Below the pieces are notes generated by a model that saw nothing but the letters and a program-made list of their open reading frames with translations, did no database searches and was not told where the DNA came from. Shown here in pieces: positions 47,176 to 59,445 of a DNA stretch of 64,000 nucleotides. The DNA lies in assembly GCA_951799445.1 (NCBI GenBank), contig OX637295.1:23374001-23438000 (forward strand), written 5' to 3'. The stretch's first letter is position 1. Every line of letters starts with the position of its first letter. Source of the stretch: Pseudisothecium myosuroides. Its lineage: Eukaryota; Streptophyta; Bryopsida; Hypnales; Lembophyllaceae. A program made the translations under genes and the position numbers.

Positions 47176-48103
47176 TTAACCTCTGAAGTCCCAAGGCCAT
47201 TTTTTTTGTCAAAAACCGTTCAAAATTGTCATTTTCAATGCAAACAACAAAAATTTAAAGCATTTGTTTCTTTTGCACATTCAACTATAGGATCTTGCAC
47301 TAGACTAGCATAAGAATGTCTAGAAGAAATTTTAGAAACTTTGATTGCATCAATCACAAGATATAAGCCTTTAAAGTGAAGAAAACAAGATTTTTGCTCC
47401 TAGCCTAACTAGATTATAAGGCTTTGAATCCTCTTAACTTATAATTTTTGTACTATAGATTGTGAATTCAAATTTTTTGTATTGAAGAATTGAGTTGAGA
47501 AAAAAATTTCAAAGAACCCCCCCCCCCCATGACTTTCATTCTTTATATTCAAAATTTGTTAAACCGAAGTAGGTTTAACACAATATATTTTTTTAAGATG
47601 GAAGGAAAAACTAAATTGATGATAGCTCTAAGATGGAATTGAAACACACTAATCTCAATGGTGAGATTGTTTTAGAAAGCAAACTAAACCATGTGCAATT
47701 TTTTTTGAAATTGTTAAAATTGAGTTTAAAAACAGATCCATTACACTATTATCTATAAAATTTGCCAAGATTGCCCACGAAGTAAGAAGCTTCAAAACTT
47801 TCACATTACTTATTCAAATGGAATGAATAAAATCTTTCCCTATAGACAAAAATATAATCTATAAAATAAAAAAATTTAATTCAGATTTTTGTATTATTTT
47901 TTTGTTTATCCTTGCCTATTTTGGGTTTATTGTGCTATAACTTTTGCTCCCATGCATCAATTGAAATGAAAATTATGTTCACAAAAAGCTAATAAACCTT
48001 TCTATCTTTAAAAAAAATTTAATCTTGAAATAATTGAGATCATAGATACCTACACAAACCTTCAAAAGTGCCCTGAGGGAATTGTTGGAATTTTAGGGAT
48101 TAA
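47176..48103. mobile_element. piggyBac-type MITE, family 1, reverse orientation
   Basis: TTAA lies at both ends (47176-47179, 48100-48103). The left end reads CCTCTGAAGTCCCAAGGCC, like the minus strand of the right end of the 12277 copy. It shares interior blocks with the other copies (CACACTAATCTCAATGGTGA near 47645; AACTTTTGCTCCCA near 47940). It is 928 bp. A run of 12 C residues near 47518 is private to this copy. Confidence 0.65.
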
Positions 48104-48469
48104 AATGATTGGCTATGAGCCTTTTGACTTGCGCATACTTAGAATTTGCTTCAAACTCACTTGTAGAGGTGGGATTGAAAGAAAATTTGGAAGACTCAAA
48201 ATTTGCACACTTTTATTTGCAAAGAAGGCACATCATATTTGTCTGCTTAGAATTAAGAATTCTAAGTGCTAAGTTGCATTCCTTAATCTTCTAAATTATT
48301 GAAGTTCTTATTGACTAAAAACTTGTCTTCCTTGGATTCTCCCCCCCAATATAAAGAGGGACTTATTTTTATGTTTTAACAAGAAATTTGAGCTTTACAC
48401 AAGGTTTTTCATGTATATGATGGATTTAAAGAATGCTATATAGATGGGGATATTACTTGGGAGGTGTGA
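48104..48469. other. AT-rich intergenic DNA
   Basis: Nothing recognised. Confidence 0.45.
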
Positions 48470-48642
48470 ATTAGTTAGGTGTGTAATGTAACTTTATTTG
48501 ACCTATCACATGGAATTGGAGGGTGGTTTTTAAGTTACAACCTTTGCTTCAAATTGAAATTTTTATTAATTAAACTTCTATTTTAAAACATCCCTTCAAT
48601 TCTATGTGATAGGTCAAATAAAATTACATAACACAACTATCA
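48470..48642. mobile_element. Inverted-repeat MITE (TTTGACCTATCACAT)
   Basis: ATGTAACTTTATTTGACCTA on the left, continuing TCACATGGAATTGGAGGG, is matched in inverted orientation at about 48590-48639 with few differences. The arms are about 45 bp and the spacer about 70 bp. Confidence 0.55.
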
Positions 48643-50521
48643 ACCTTTGAATCAAAAATAAGTAAAATTTTTGAAGCAAAAGCAAACAAGACCATATCAA
48701 AGACTTACTTCATGAACAAAGACACATTAAAAAAGTGGATGTCAATTAATGGCATAAGTGATAGTTTTTTCAAATTAACATTTTTTTTTAAAAACCCGGA
48801 GTGTATTCCAAGTCTTCAATTTAACATTTGAATACTTTTAGGATAAGTTCTTTGACTGTACATGATCATGTGCACTTTGTTTTGAGTAATGCAATCTACA
48901 TGAGGATCACCCTTATATTCCATTATATTGGAGTGAAGTAAAATGCATAAGTCTTTTTTGAAGGGCACTTAAGTTTTTGGTGATGAGACACTAACTTTAC
49001 ACACCAATAACATTACTAAAAATTCTAGCTCAATAATTGGATTGGTAAATCAGCTTTGAAAAAAAACACTTGACAAAATGAGTACAAATCTTGACAAAAT
49101 GAAAATCAATCTCTTAATGTAATAAACACTATGGATATAAGATTTCAAACCAAATCATTGAATATATTTAAACAAACTTATTGAAAATAAACTCTCCCTT
49201 ATGGTGAATTTCCTATCCAATAAGTTTATAATTAAATCACATTCAATAATGTAAATTAAAACCTATTAATGATAATAATTTTTATTGCTAGAAAATGATG
49301 GTTTTAAAAATATCTCAAAATTATGAAAAATATTATGAAAAACATTTTTCAAAACTATAATCCCTTGTTATTTTTTTCTAAAAAAAGTGATGTTTTTTAA
49401 GGAAATAAAATATAATAAAATCATTAGTTTGTTTGAAGGGTTTGAAATTTCTAAAGGTAAAAGAGTCCATCCTAGACTTTTGCCTTTTCCAAAAAGTTAG
49501 AAATGGGTCCATTACAATCATGCATTCAAACTGAAGCTATCATTCTTGAATAATTGAAATTTTGGGCACAAAAGAAAGAATGATGACTAAACACATTCAA
49601 AGCTTTAAGTGACACTAAAAGAGTGAGTTAGTGATCTAAATAGGAAATTTGTACCTTTTGGATGGACAACCATTACAAATAATTTGTAGTGCAAATTTGC
49701 AATACGATATACTATGGCTATTCCAAGAAATATTGTAACCATATGAAGTGAGTAATATAATACAAGGTGGATGCACTTAATATTGATTTGGAGTATTTAG
49801 TGATTCTATTGGGATATTTTGTGAAGATACTTTGAAAATCCATAGCAAATTCACACATTGTCGGCAATGTTTTTTTTTCATTTTTAATGAAGTATCATAG
49901 TGGCGATATTGAATGTTATAGTGGTGCTCCAAATTTCAACATTCATCTACATATTGGATAGAAAATATCATATTAGCACATATCACATATCCATAATTCA
50001 GTTTTCATCCAGAATCTGGCGATTTCATCCAAGATTTTTTTTAATTTGAAGTTTTCTAGTAATTTTCTACCTTTTTAGTACCATTTTTTTCTATAGGCGT
50101 GGTGCTAGGCCATAAAATTTGGTGCAATTTTGCACCAAATTGCCAGAAAAAAAACACCAATTGTCGGGGGAAAAAATCAAGTATTATTGCCTTATCTTAC
50201 GGGATTTTATTTGTGTACAAAAAAATTTAAGATTACAAATTAATTAATTTTTTCATCCATCTAATGTAAAAATGCATCCATTTTTCCCACAATGGATTCA
50301 TCTACCTTAATCATTGAAGTCCCTCTTAGAGAAAGAAATGTATATATGGAGCTTTTTAGACAAAATCAATCATGGCTATCAAAGAAGCTAGACAAAAAAT
50401 CTTCATTTTTGCAAGTTTTTCTTTTCCTTCCATTTGAACATGAATTGATTTTGAACCTAGTACAAAATTAAAAAAAGGAACAAAAGACTACATCTCTAAT
50501 TTATAAGGTTCATAGGTTCGT
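48643..50521. other. AT-rich intergenic DNA
   Basis: No gene or element recognised. Confidence 0.5.
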
Positions 50522-50816
50522 ACAAATACAACACGATTTACGTGAATTCATACCTACGTACTATTATCGCACATATTACATGTATTTCTATGCACTGAAT
50601 CAGTGTTGTTAAAATCTTTATTAAAAGTGTATGATTTATGTAATTTAATTATACAAATGTGGTATCCAAAATGCACCTAAATTGTACTGATTTCAGTACA
50701 ACAATTGTATGTTATTGATAGGCATTGTTTACGCACTGATTCAGTGCATAGAAATATACGTAATATGTGCGATAATGGTACGTAGACATGAATTCACGAC
50801 TTCAATACGATATTTG
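50522..50816. mobile_element. Inverted-repeat MITE with ~83-bp arms
   Basis: The arms 50522-50604 and 50733-50816 are inverted copies. The inner parts (TTTCTATGCACTGAATCAGT, and TATCGCACATATTAC next to it) are identical or nearly so; the outer parts diverge. The core is about 130 bp. No coding content. Confidence 0.65.
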
Positions 50817-51368
50817 TTAAAAAATTGTCCTTCCTTAAATTTGAGATGAGCACTAATCTTATCAAAGAAATATAGACAAAATTTGATTTTTTCAACGTAT
50901 TTGGATGTACTTCATTTGTTTCTTGTATCTTCCATGGAAAGCTCGTGGAAACATTCATAATCTACCCATTGATGCCAACTAGGACTCTTAGAAATTAATC
51001 TTCAAAGGACATTCCATGTTCCCGTTTGGTTCAACGTACTCTACTAGTTTTCTACATTAAAACACACCTCTTAAAAATTTGATATTTTTCTCATGTATTA
51101 ACATATATTCACAATTTGACTTCATTTTTTCATAAATAAAAACATTAAAATGAACTTTATATGATTTTTTTAAGTAATTTTTAATAAAAATCATAGTAAT
51201 TACAAAAGTCCTTTAAAATAGTATGAATTTCTAGCACAAATGGAGATGACAATGATCAACATCACAGTGTAATTGGTGTACTCCTTGAGCTCATACTAAG
51301 AGAAATTTAATAGAAAAGTTCAAAAGTGGTATATTTTAAGCTTTCAAGATGCTACCTTCAAAGGAAAA
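50817..51368. other. AT-rich intergenic DNA
   Basis: Nothing recognised. Confidence 0.45.
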
Positions 51369-51577
51369 GTATTAGCATATGAGCATAGAATTTTATAAGC
51401 CCATGAGTCTAGGAGTCTATCTTATAGACACCTTCTATAGGTTAAAGGTACCTATATTATAAACTCTTTTCATGCAATGTACCTATGTTATAAACACCTT
51501 TAAATGGTTGTTGGTACATAAATACAACAACGTTCAAGGCTCATAGGCTCACATCTCTACTCTCACGTGCTAGCATT
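51369..51577. mobile_element. Inverted-repeat MITE (GTGAGC family), copy 2
   Basis: The left end contains TTAGCATATGAGCATAGA and AAGCCCATGAGTCTAGG; the right end contains AGGCTCATAGGCTCACATC and CTCACGTGCTAGCA. The interior carries GTACCTATATTATAAAC-type repeats, as in the element at 8519-8751. Boundaries are approximate. Confidence 0.5.
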
Positions 51578-52169
51578 GTTGCCTTCAAAGTATCACAAAA
51601 ATTACAATTTTCAACAATTTTTGGAGAAAAATAAATTGAAATAAAAAATAGATTATAGGAGCTACATTTTCTTAATGAAGATTAAAGTCAATTAAATTCA
51701 AGAACTATGTAGAATTCAAGTTTGACATTTTATCACACCCCTCGAGCTTCATATGTCCTGTAAGGTTTATGATGGTGAGCAAGCTTCCACCGATGAGTGT
51801 AATAGAGTCTTGCCTTGTTAAGAGGTTTGATTAGGAATAACTTGAAATTTTGGAATAAGACCAATCATCAAATGATACAATTACTAGGTCCTAGTATAAT
51901 TTCAACTTTTTTTTGTGGAAACCCCCAAATCTGAAGATTGCAATTGCCCAAATCTCATCTCATCCTTACTCATTTTCTCTAAGGTAACAGGTTCAGAAAT
52001 CACCCACCTAAGAGCTGAAACTGAGTTTTGGTGAGGTGAAACGTCTTGAAATATTTTTTAGTAAATTTTCCTTGAAAGACAAGAGGAATTGGCATCTAAC
52101 CCAAGTCGTTTCATATTTTTTGGAGCTTTCTGGAATTAGTTATGAAATTTTGAAGTTGAAGTGGCATAG
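51578..52169. other. AT-rich intergenic DNA
   Basis: Nothing recognised. Confidence 0.45.
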
Positions 52170-52284
52170 GGCTCTAAAATCGCCCACCTCCTAAAATGTA
52201 CATTATTTGTACATTGCTGAAGGCTATGAAATAGTTACACGTACAAGGAGTGTACATTTGAATAGGGTGGGCGATTTTAGAGCC
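52170..52284. mobile_element. Short MITE, 115 bp
   Basis: Perfect 19-bp terminal inverted repeats: GGCTCTAAAATCGCCCACC at the left and its reverse complement at the right. No target duplication recognised. Confidence 0.65.
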
Positions 52285-52399
52285 TGTTACATTACTACCA
52301 TTTGCCTTTGTGACTCCTTAAGTTATATAGATTGCTGGGTGGCATGAAGAAGCAGGTAAGAAGTGGCCAAAAATTGTCTCTTGGTAAGTTAGATTTCAA

Positions 52400-52844
52400 G
52401 GGTGGAAGTTCACTAATAGGAGCGAACTTGGGCGTAACCACTGCTTTTTTTTTAAGAATCTTCATTTTAATTCTTGAATATAAGTTGAAATATGAAAAAA
52501 AATTGTAGGATATTGTTTCTTAATTATGGCTACATGACATAATGTAAAACAAAATTAATTATGTTAAATTTCTAAGTATCAAAAGGGCCAAAATGTAGCT
52601 GTAACCACTGCTTAATTCTGCTTAATTGAATTCAATAAGGACCCATTATAGATGATTTAAAGACTATTTTAGATGAATAAACAACAATTTTTGGTAGAAT
52701 ATTGCAATAAGAATCCATTACAAATGACTTAAAAGACTATTTTAAATGAATAAGCGACATTTGTTTGGTGAAATATTTTATTAAGGACCTCTATAAGCAC
52801 CTCAATAACGTCTACAAGTGGCTCCTATTAGTGGACTTCCACCC
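52400..52844. mobile_element. Inverted-repeat element, 445 bp
   Basis: The left end GGGTGGAAGTTCACTAATAG continues GAGC; the minus strand of the right end reads GGGTGGAAGTCCACTAATAG and also continues GAGC, with one mismatch in 24. The interior is AT-rich with a duplicated segment around TAAGGACC and GATGAATAA. Confidence 0.65.
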
Positions 52845-52970
52845 TCAACTTATGTTGCAGCTCTATGGCTATTGTGACTAGGGCTATATTAAATTTTTAA
52901 GTTTGAAACCACACATTGAAGCCAATTCACTGCTCTTGTAGACCACAGGACTTTAAATCTGTCACACGAA

Positions 52971-53185
52971 GTTGGACCAGCAGGGTAATTTTGTGTTTTG
53001 GGGGGGATAAAAGTTTAAAAAAGCCCCCTATTTTGAGCTGTGTCTAGGGTATGTTGTAGACCTCTCCTAGCTAATTTGGGGTTTATGTGATTGCAAATAT
53101 GAATTTAGAATTTGAAAAAAAAAATTGCGGCAAATAAAAAATTATTGTGTTTTCCCTCGGGCAAATCCCACCCTGTTGGTCCCAC
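52971..53185. mobile_element. Inverted-repeat MITE (GACCAGCAGGG ends)
   Basis: The left end GTTGGACCAGCAGGG and the minus strand of the right end GTGGGACCAACAGGG agree at 13 of 15 positions. The interior resembles that of 35648-35880 in inverted orientation. It is 215 bp. Confidence 0.5.
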
Positions 53186-53342
53186 TTCATGAGACGGGTT
53201 TTAACGTCCCCCCCTTATAGACCACCTTTACCAACTCAGGCTACCTTACATTTGAAATGAAGTTCATCAATTATTAACCTTGGAACACCAGGCTAGTCAC
53301 CATAGAAATCATCTTTTGGGGTACCATCAGTGAATCATTTGT

Positions 53343-54000
53343 TTAACCCCTGAATGCCCGAGGCACCAAATTGTAGTGTCGACAATACTTTGAAGTTAAA
53401 TAAAACCTAATCAAGTTGCTATTTTTAGTAGTTTATATTTTTGAAAAATTCTTTTTGAAGTCTAATTTTAGCATCACAAATCCTATTTTGCAAATGAATG
53501 ATCTTGATTTTTCTATTGAAGATTTTGTGCAAGGGTATCCATTGCAATCTTCACTTTCCGTAGTGTTGAGAGCTTTTGGAAATGAGCCTCAAATACACTA
53601 GATCTTGGAGAAAAAATCACATTAGAAATTCATTTCAAAAAATTGTAGAGTAGATTTTGAGAAGCTATAAATTGAGTGGAGTTATGCATGTTCTGCCCTT
53701 TAACCTCTTATTCTTGGGGGACCATTTTTTTAGATTTGACATGTGAAAAGAGGATTGAAAGACTTCAAATCACTTTCATAGTTCTAACACCCTCATGATT
53801 AAACAGTATAATCTTTCAATCCATAAGTGATATTGTTGTGTTTTCTTTTCCTATGTGATCTCTAACATGTCTATTTTGAATTTCTATGGTTACAATTTAA
53901 GAAAAATTGATACAACTTATCAAAATGTTGGCTTGTTGTTCAATTTAGAACAAATTTGAGAAGCTCAAAAAAGGCCTGGGGCATTTAGGGGGCAGTTTAA
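53343..54000. mobile_element. piggyBac-type MITE, family 2
   Basis: TTAA is at both ends (53343-53346, 53997-54000). The left terminus is CCCCTGAATGCCCGAGGC; the minus strand of the right terminus, after four extra bases, is CCCCTAAATGCCCCAGGCC. One end of the same family occurs alone at 5269. It is 658 bp, non-coding, and lies 74 bp before a family-1 copy. Confidence 0.55.
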
Positions 54001-54074
54001 AAAAAATCTAAAAGCACTTAATTATTGGAGGTCAAATAAGTGTGCAAGACCTCTCTTTTTCACACAAAATTATT

Positions 54075-55006
54075 TTAACCCCTAAAGGACTGTTTGTCCC
54101 TTCAGGGCACAATTTGGGTCCGGGCAGGTTCCTACTGTCTCAATTTTTAGTGATACTTTTTGGGATTTTTTTAGGTTGTGTATTTTTGCGAGAGCTTTGT
54201 GAATATATAATTTTTATTTTAATTGATGCCCGGGAGAAAAAGTTATGGCACAATAAGCAAAAATGGAGTTTGGCAGGCAGCTCAAAAAAATCACAGAAAA
54301 TCAAAATAATTTTTTTTCAAATTTTTTTCTCAAAGATTATATTTTTGTCTACATGTGAAGCTTTGTTTCATTCAATTTGGACTAATAATGAGAAAGTTAT
54401 GGACAATCTTAGTTTTTCGGGCAATCTAAGCATCTTCTTGGAAAAATAACTTTTAGAATTCATTTTTGAATGCAATTTTTAGAATTTTTCAAAAAAAATT
54501 TTTAGAAAAGTTTAGATTTTCTTGCTAGAACAATCTCACCGTTGGGATTATTGTGATTCAATTCCATCTAAAAGCTATTAATAATTTAATTTTTTCTTCA
54601 ATCTTGAACCCACTTCTATTTAACAATTTTTTAATGAATGAAAATTAAGTTCTTTTTTTCCTAAATTTTTTTTGTATATTCTCAACTCAACTACTTAACA
54701 TAAATAAGTAGAAAATCAAAATCAGTAGTGCAAAAAAGTTGAACTAAAAAGATTCAAAGCCAAAAAATCTAGTCAAACAAGGTGCAAAAAACCTTGTTTC
54801 TTTCACTTTAAATGCATATATCTTGCAATCTACACGGTCAAAGTTTCTGAAATTTCTTCCACATATTCATATACTAGTCAAGTATAAGATCTTACGGTTG
54901 GGTATGCAAAAAAAAACAATTTTTAAAGTTTTTTGCTCTTCACAATAGAAATGGCAGTTTTGAGTGTAGTTTGATGGGAAAAAAGCCTCGGTCCTTTGGA
55001 GGTTAA
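54075..55006. mobile_element. piggyBac-type MITE, family 1
   Basis: TTAA is at both ends (54075-54078, 55003-55006). The left end is CCCCTAAAGGAC; the minus strand of the right end is CCTCCAAAGGACC. It is 932 bp, in the same orientation as 12277-13201, with collinear interior blocks (GGGCAGGT at the left; ATCTTGCAATCT and CGGTCAAA at the right). The 135-aa plus frame inside is not a gene. Confidence 0.7.
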
Positions 55007-57260
55007 AACATGTTATAAGCAAAGACCATTTAGAACTAGGATTTAGGGTTCTAAGGTTGAGGTTGAGCAGTTGGGATTCAAAGGGTTGGAATTAGGGCTT
55101 AAGGGTTGAAATATCATTATTTCATGAATATAATGAACACCACCATACGGCTTCTTGCACAGGCAAAAGAATCTTGTATTATTTTACAATGTGAAAGGAC
55201 ACTATTTGATTTTCATTAGAACCACATAGGATATTAAGAAAGCCACATTAGCATCCAAAAGGGAAAAAATAGTCCTCCACCTAGGGGCTACACTAGGAAG
55301 CTATGTGATTTTGCTTAGACCAAGTATAATGTGTCTTTTTTTTCAAAAATAATTTGACTAAAATTGTTGTGAAATATTCCTTGATTTGCCATTCTATTGC
55401 TAAAAAAATTGTATATCCAACAAGTGTAAGTATTCATAGAGACCAAATGGTTCACTATGGACTTTCTTACATACAATTGCATTGAGGATCCTAACTGTTA
55501 GGTTGCAAATTTATTGTCACTTGAAAAATTAATATTAGAATAAACCATTTTTCTTTCTTGTAATTGGTTGAACACATTTTTGACCTTTATGTAACTTTGG
55601 TAAATTATTGTCACATGCACTAATATGGTAAATTAGTTGAGAGTGTACTAACAAGTAGTACATGAAATTGCTTTTCAATTATTGAATCAAAGCAAGTTGG
55701 TGAAATTGTATACACAATGGAGAAGAAATACTACTATCTTTTTGTAGTTAAATGCATTCATTAGGGGATACAATTGTAGATACACAATTAAAACATACTC
55801 TCCATTTAGGAATTGTATAGGTCTTGGAAATTTTATACACCTACAATAGGCGCACCTCGAAAACAAAAACCTGCAAAAGACAAACTCTACTCATCCATTT
55901 TGTTACTAGTAGTGGCTAAAACACTTATTTATCAAGGTTGTACTTTCTAAAATTAACACATTTTACAATATTATTTATTAACCCTCTAAAACTCTTTGTA
56001 AGCCGAAATGGGTTTTGAAAAATTTCAACATCTAAATTGAAGTATTGGATTTTGTTACTTTGTCTCATTTTTTTTTTGAAATTAGAAGAACAATTTTTTT
56101 TAGGGAATCTAGTTTTTGTAAAGATCCAATGGTTGGAAGAAAAACAATGTCATTTTTTATTTTAGACAACAACTTGGGCAAAGGAAGCAGATCTAGCATT
56201 GTGAGTTGGATTTTGCTTTACCAAACAAAAACCAAGGATCCCTATATTGTGGGGTTTTTTTGTAAGAAAAGTCAATTCACCTTGTTTTGTAGCTAAGGTA
56301 GCTTTAAAAATGATTAATTAGACTTTGTATAAGGATTTGTCAATCAAATCTTTATTCAAAGTACAAACACTTTTATATCCCAAGGCATTTTTTCCATCCT
56401 CTTGTTATTGACAAATGGATGTGGTCATAGTCCTAAACTAGTATAGCAAATGGATTAGGGCAAATTTTTAGGATTAGACATCAATTCACCTATGCGTATG
56501 CACTATCAAATGGTGCGCTATATTTATATGTATATATAGTTTGTTTATTATTTCCACTTCATGTTCTTCCAGTTTAGTTCTAGTAGCCTAAATTCTGTGT
56601 CTATTTAATTAGCCTAAATGCATTTAGTATGAAAATTGAAATACCATAATCTATATTAATTTGTCTAGCAATATGAAAGTTTAGAATTTCAACCTTGTCA
56701 ATAATTGGAACGTTTACGTCAGCTAATTGTCTATGCACAACATCTCAACATAACTTGACTTGTCTAAAGCCAATTAATTTTTTGCAAATTTGATTTATAA
56801 AATTAAGTCTAGAATAGACAACACTTGTCCTATTTGGTGGGTACCTCCAAAATCGCGTTGTGCCTTAAATCACACTCTAAAATAAGCCTTTATATGCAAA
56901 TGGTATAAATATATATTGAAATGAGTGAGGTATGGCAAAATTTAATTACATCATTGTTATTACAGCTCAATACAAATCATAATAATGTGCTTCCTTAAGA
57001 GTGTTGAGCTTATGGTTGAAGGATTATTGAAAGAGGAGAAGGAAGTTACTTGCATGTTTGAAATCATTTTCAAACTTCTTAATTATGATTTAGAAAAGTG
57101 GTAGGCATTTTAATACGTTTATTGAAATTAATTTGAAGCACAAATGGCGCTCTTCATTAAGCATGTAAAAACTATATAAAAATGTGTGGGCGGCAATTTT
57201 ACTTCCTAAAGCTCAATGTGCAGTTTTGAAAAGAAGATCATTCAATGGTCCAAACAAGCT
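55007..57260. other. AT-rich intergenic DNA
   Basis: No gene recognised. At 55020-55110 a short series of degenerate AGGGTT/AGGATT-like words occurs; it is too weak to call telomeric repeats. Confidence 0.5.
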
Positions 57261-57481
57261 CACTATAAGAGAATGGGGTGTTTCAAGTGAGTTTTTAAGT
57301 ATAGTCCTAGACATAAGATTATAAGCAACGACTCTTAAGGAGATTTTCGGCAAAATTTTACTCAAAACATGTGTGTTTTGAGTAAAATTTTGCTGAAAAT
57401 CTCCTTAAAAGTCATTACTTATAATCTTATGTCTAGGACTATACTTAAAACTCACTTGAAACACCCCTTTTTCTTGTAGTG
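57261..57481. mobile_element. CACTA-type MITE
   Basis: The element starts CACTATAAGAGAATGGGGTG and ends CCCCTTTTTCTTGTAGTG. The arms are about 105 bp and nearly perfect (GAGATTTTCGGCAAAATTTT on the left matches the right arm with one change). The 3-bp direct repeat GCT flanks it (57258-57260 and 57482-57484). It is 221 bp and forms an almost complete hairpin. Confidence 0.8.
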
Positions 57482-57568
57482 GCTAAAGCACAAGCAAATT
57501 GGTACATGATTGAAACCTTCAAACAAAGTAACAAAAGTTTGTAGTGATAGAGTATATATTAGTTGAAT

Positions 57569-57882
57569 ATAGTAGAACTCCTATAAGTACACCTTCTATG
57601 ACTCAATAAACCTTTATAAAGCATTCGGTCCCCGCAATCCCAACTCTAGAAAAAAAAATGGTACTATATGGTATTTTTTCCACGTCTACTTTGAGCTCGA
57701 CAAGTGTCTTCTGACAAGAAACTCACAAAATCCAAGGTGTATCCAAAACTGTATCATTATCGAATGACTACGTCATTTTTGCAAAGACTTTGACTACGCA
57801 GAACCTCTCCAATGCGTAGATCTTCTTTAAACTAATTTTGTTAGGCAATCCGGGACCTATTGAGTTAGAAGAGTTCTATTAT
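57569..57882. mobile_element. Emigrant/pogo-like MITE
   Basis: The left end reads TATAGTAGAACTCCTATAAG. On the minus strand the right end reads TATAATAGAACTCTTCTAAC. TA lies at each outer side. The termini resemble those at 1584-2004. It is about 314 bp with no coding capacity. Confidence 0.45.
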
Positions 57883-58671
57883 ACATCTTCTTTTGATTTT
57901 ATACAAGCTGCTAGCTTTTGTAGATTATATTGATAGAGATGAAAGAATATGAAGGTAGAATGAGTACTGAAAAACATGATTTGTTATTGACAATAGAGCA
58001 CAAGTGAAAGTGAGAAAATTCAATTTCTATGTAAAGACAATGTCTCAGGGGTCAAAGCAGCCAGTAGGAGGAATCAACTTAGTGACAACCATCTAAGAAA
58101 GGAATAAAGTAGATAAGTTGCATGAGTTGCAAGTGCTATGGTCAAAAGCTTGTTGAATATGGAAGAGGGCAGATGGAATCATTTGGAGCATTTGGAGAAG
58201 GAAAAAACAATTTAGAACTTCTCTCCAAAGTTGAGCACCCAGAGATGACCAGCCACACAAAACTGCACCTTAGCAACAATATAGAAGGAATGAAAGAGTA
58301 GAGCAATCATGGTGACTTATATATGGCGGATTTTTCAAGAAGACAGATGCAACTACAACCGCATGAGAAAAAGAAACAACCTTTGAAACTATAGCAACTA
58401 CAAGGCAATCAAGGAATGGATTGTCTAAGAGGAGACAATTAGAACACCTTTGAACAAGCAAACAAGCAACATATTAATAAATCAGGATTGTACACAATTG
58501 CTAATGTCTAAAAATATAGTTGGTCTTTCCATAGTAGAAACCAAAAAGAAACTAAAAAAATAATGATAATTGAACTTATTCTCAAATCAACGCAACATCG
58601 AGAGCAATAGATAGAAAAGCTAGAATATGCTTAACAACTTATTATTATGACATTTTTAAAATCAGTTTAAA
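57883..58671. other. AT-rich intergenic DNA
   Basis: Nothing recognised. It may include the 5' end of the pogo-type element that follows. Confidence 0.4.
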
Positions 58672-59445
58672 AAATCATGTAAATGGTAGAATTCCATTTA
58701 GAAAATAAAATTGGACTATTATACTCACAATTGAAGAACAAAAACTTCTGAAGTATTTGGTGGACATGACTAGTAGAGGTTTTCCTTTGACTTGAATGAT
58801 ACAAAGAATTAAAATAGCCATGATGATACAACATTGCCTACCTTTTTTAAAGATGACATCCCTAGTAATGAGTGGTTTAGATGGTTCCAAAAACGACATC
58901 CTAATATCTCACTACGAAAAGCACAACCATTGGAGTTGGCCAAAATTAAGGGATTATGTCCAAATCATGTTGCTACTTTCTACAAGAACTTGCAGCTCTT
59001 TTATAAAAAAATCAAATACAAACTTAACCGCATATGGAACTCTGATGAAAGTGGAGCACAAGAAGACAAGAGTGGAAGAGCAAGAGTTCTAGCTAAAATT
59101 GGTGTAAGAAACGTTCATATCATCACTTCTAATGAATGTGAATATTTGACAATACTATCATACATCAGTGCAATAAGATAAAAGTATTCCTAACCATTAT
59201 ATTATTTAAGGGGAAACAATATCAAAATGTATACAATGCTAATTGTGAAGAAGATGCAAGGATGGAAATGCAAAAAGATGTTTGGATGACAATTTATTTG
59301 ATTAAAAAATGAATAGATCATTTTGTGGTAAATTTACAAAAGCAAGGATGTGTGTCATCCTTTAATCGTCATTGACTTGTAGTTGATGGAAACAATTCTC
59401 ATATGACTATTCAAGTCATCAAAAAATGTCGCTCTTGTCATGGAC
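58672..59445 (+). pseudogene. pogo/Tigger-type transposase fragment (Tc1/mariner superfamily)
   Basis: Relic of a CENP-B-like DDE transposase. The upstream frame (58672-58835) resembles the first helix-turn-helix (LTIEEQKLLKYLVDM, then RGFPLT). After a frame change near 58834 an open stretch to 59181 gives the CENPB-type DNA-binding segment (SNEWFRWFQKRHPNISLRKA) and the first catalytic Asp in WNSDESG, followed by AKIGVRNVHIITSNE. Past further stops the second catalytic Asp appears in LVVDGNNSH near 59390. Several stops and at least two frame changes make it inactive. Family placement rests on motif order typical of pogo/Tigger and plant Lemi1 elements. Its termini were not located. Confidence 0.7.

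Noticed and set aside
54042..54449. 135-aa plus frame
   Set aside because: It lies almost entirely in a family-1 MITE and has AT-driven composition.
55020..55110. AGGGTT-like words as interstitial telomere repeat
   Set aside because: The words are irregular and interrupted, without a consistent 7-bp TTTAGGG period.
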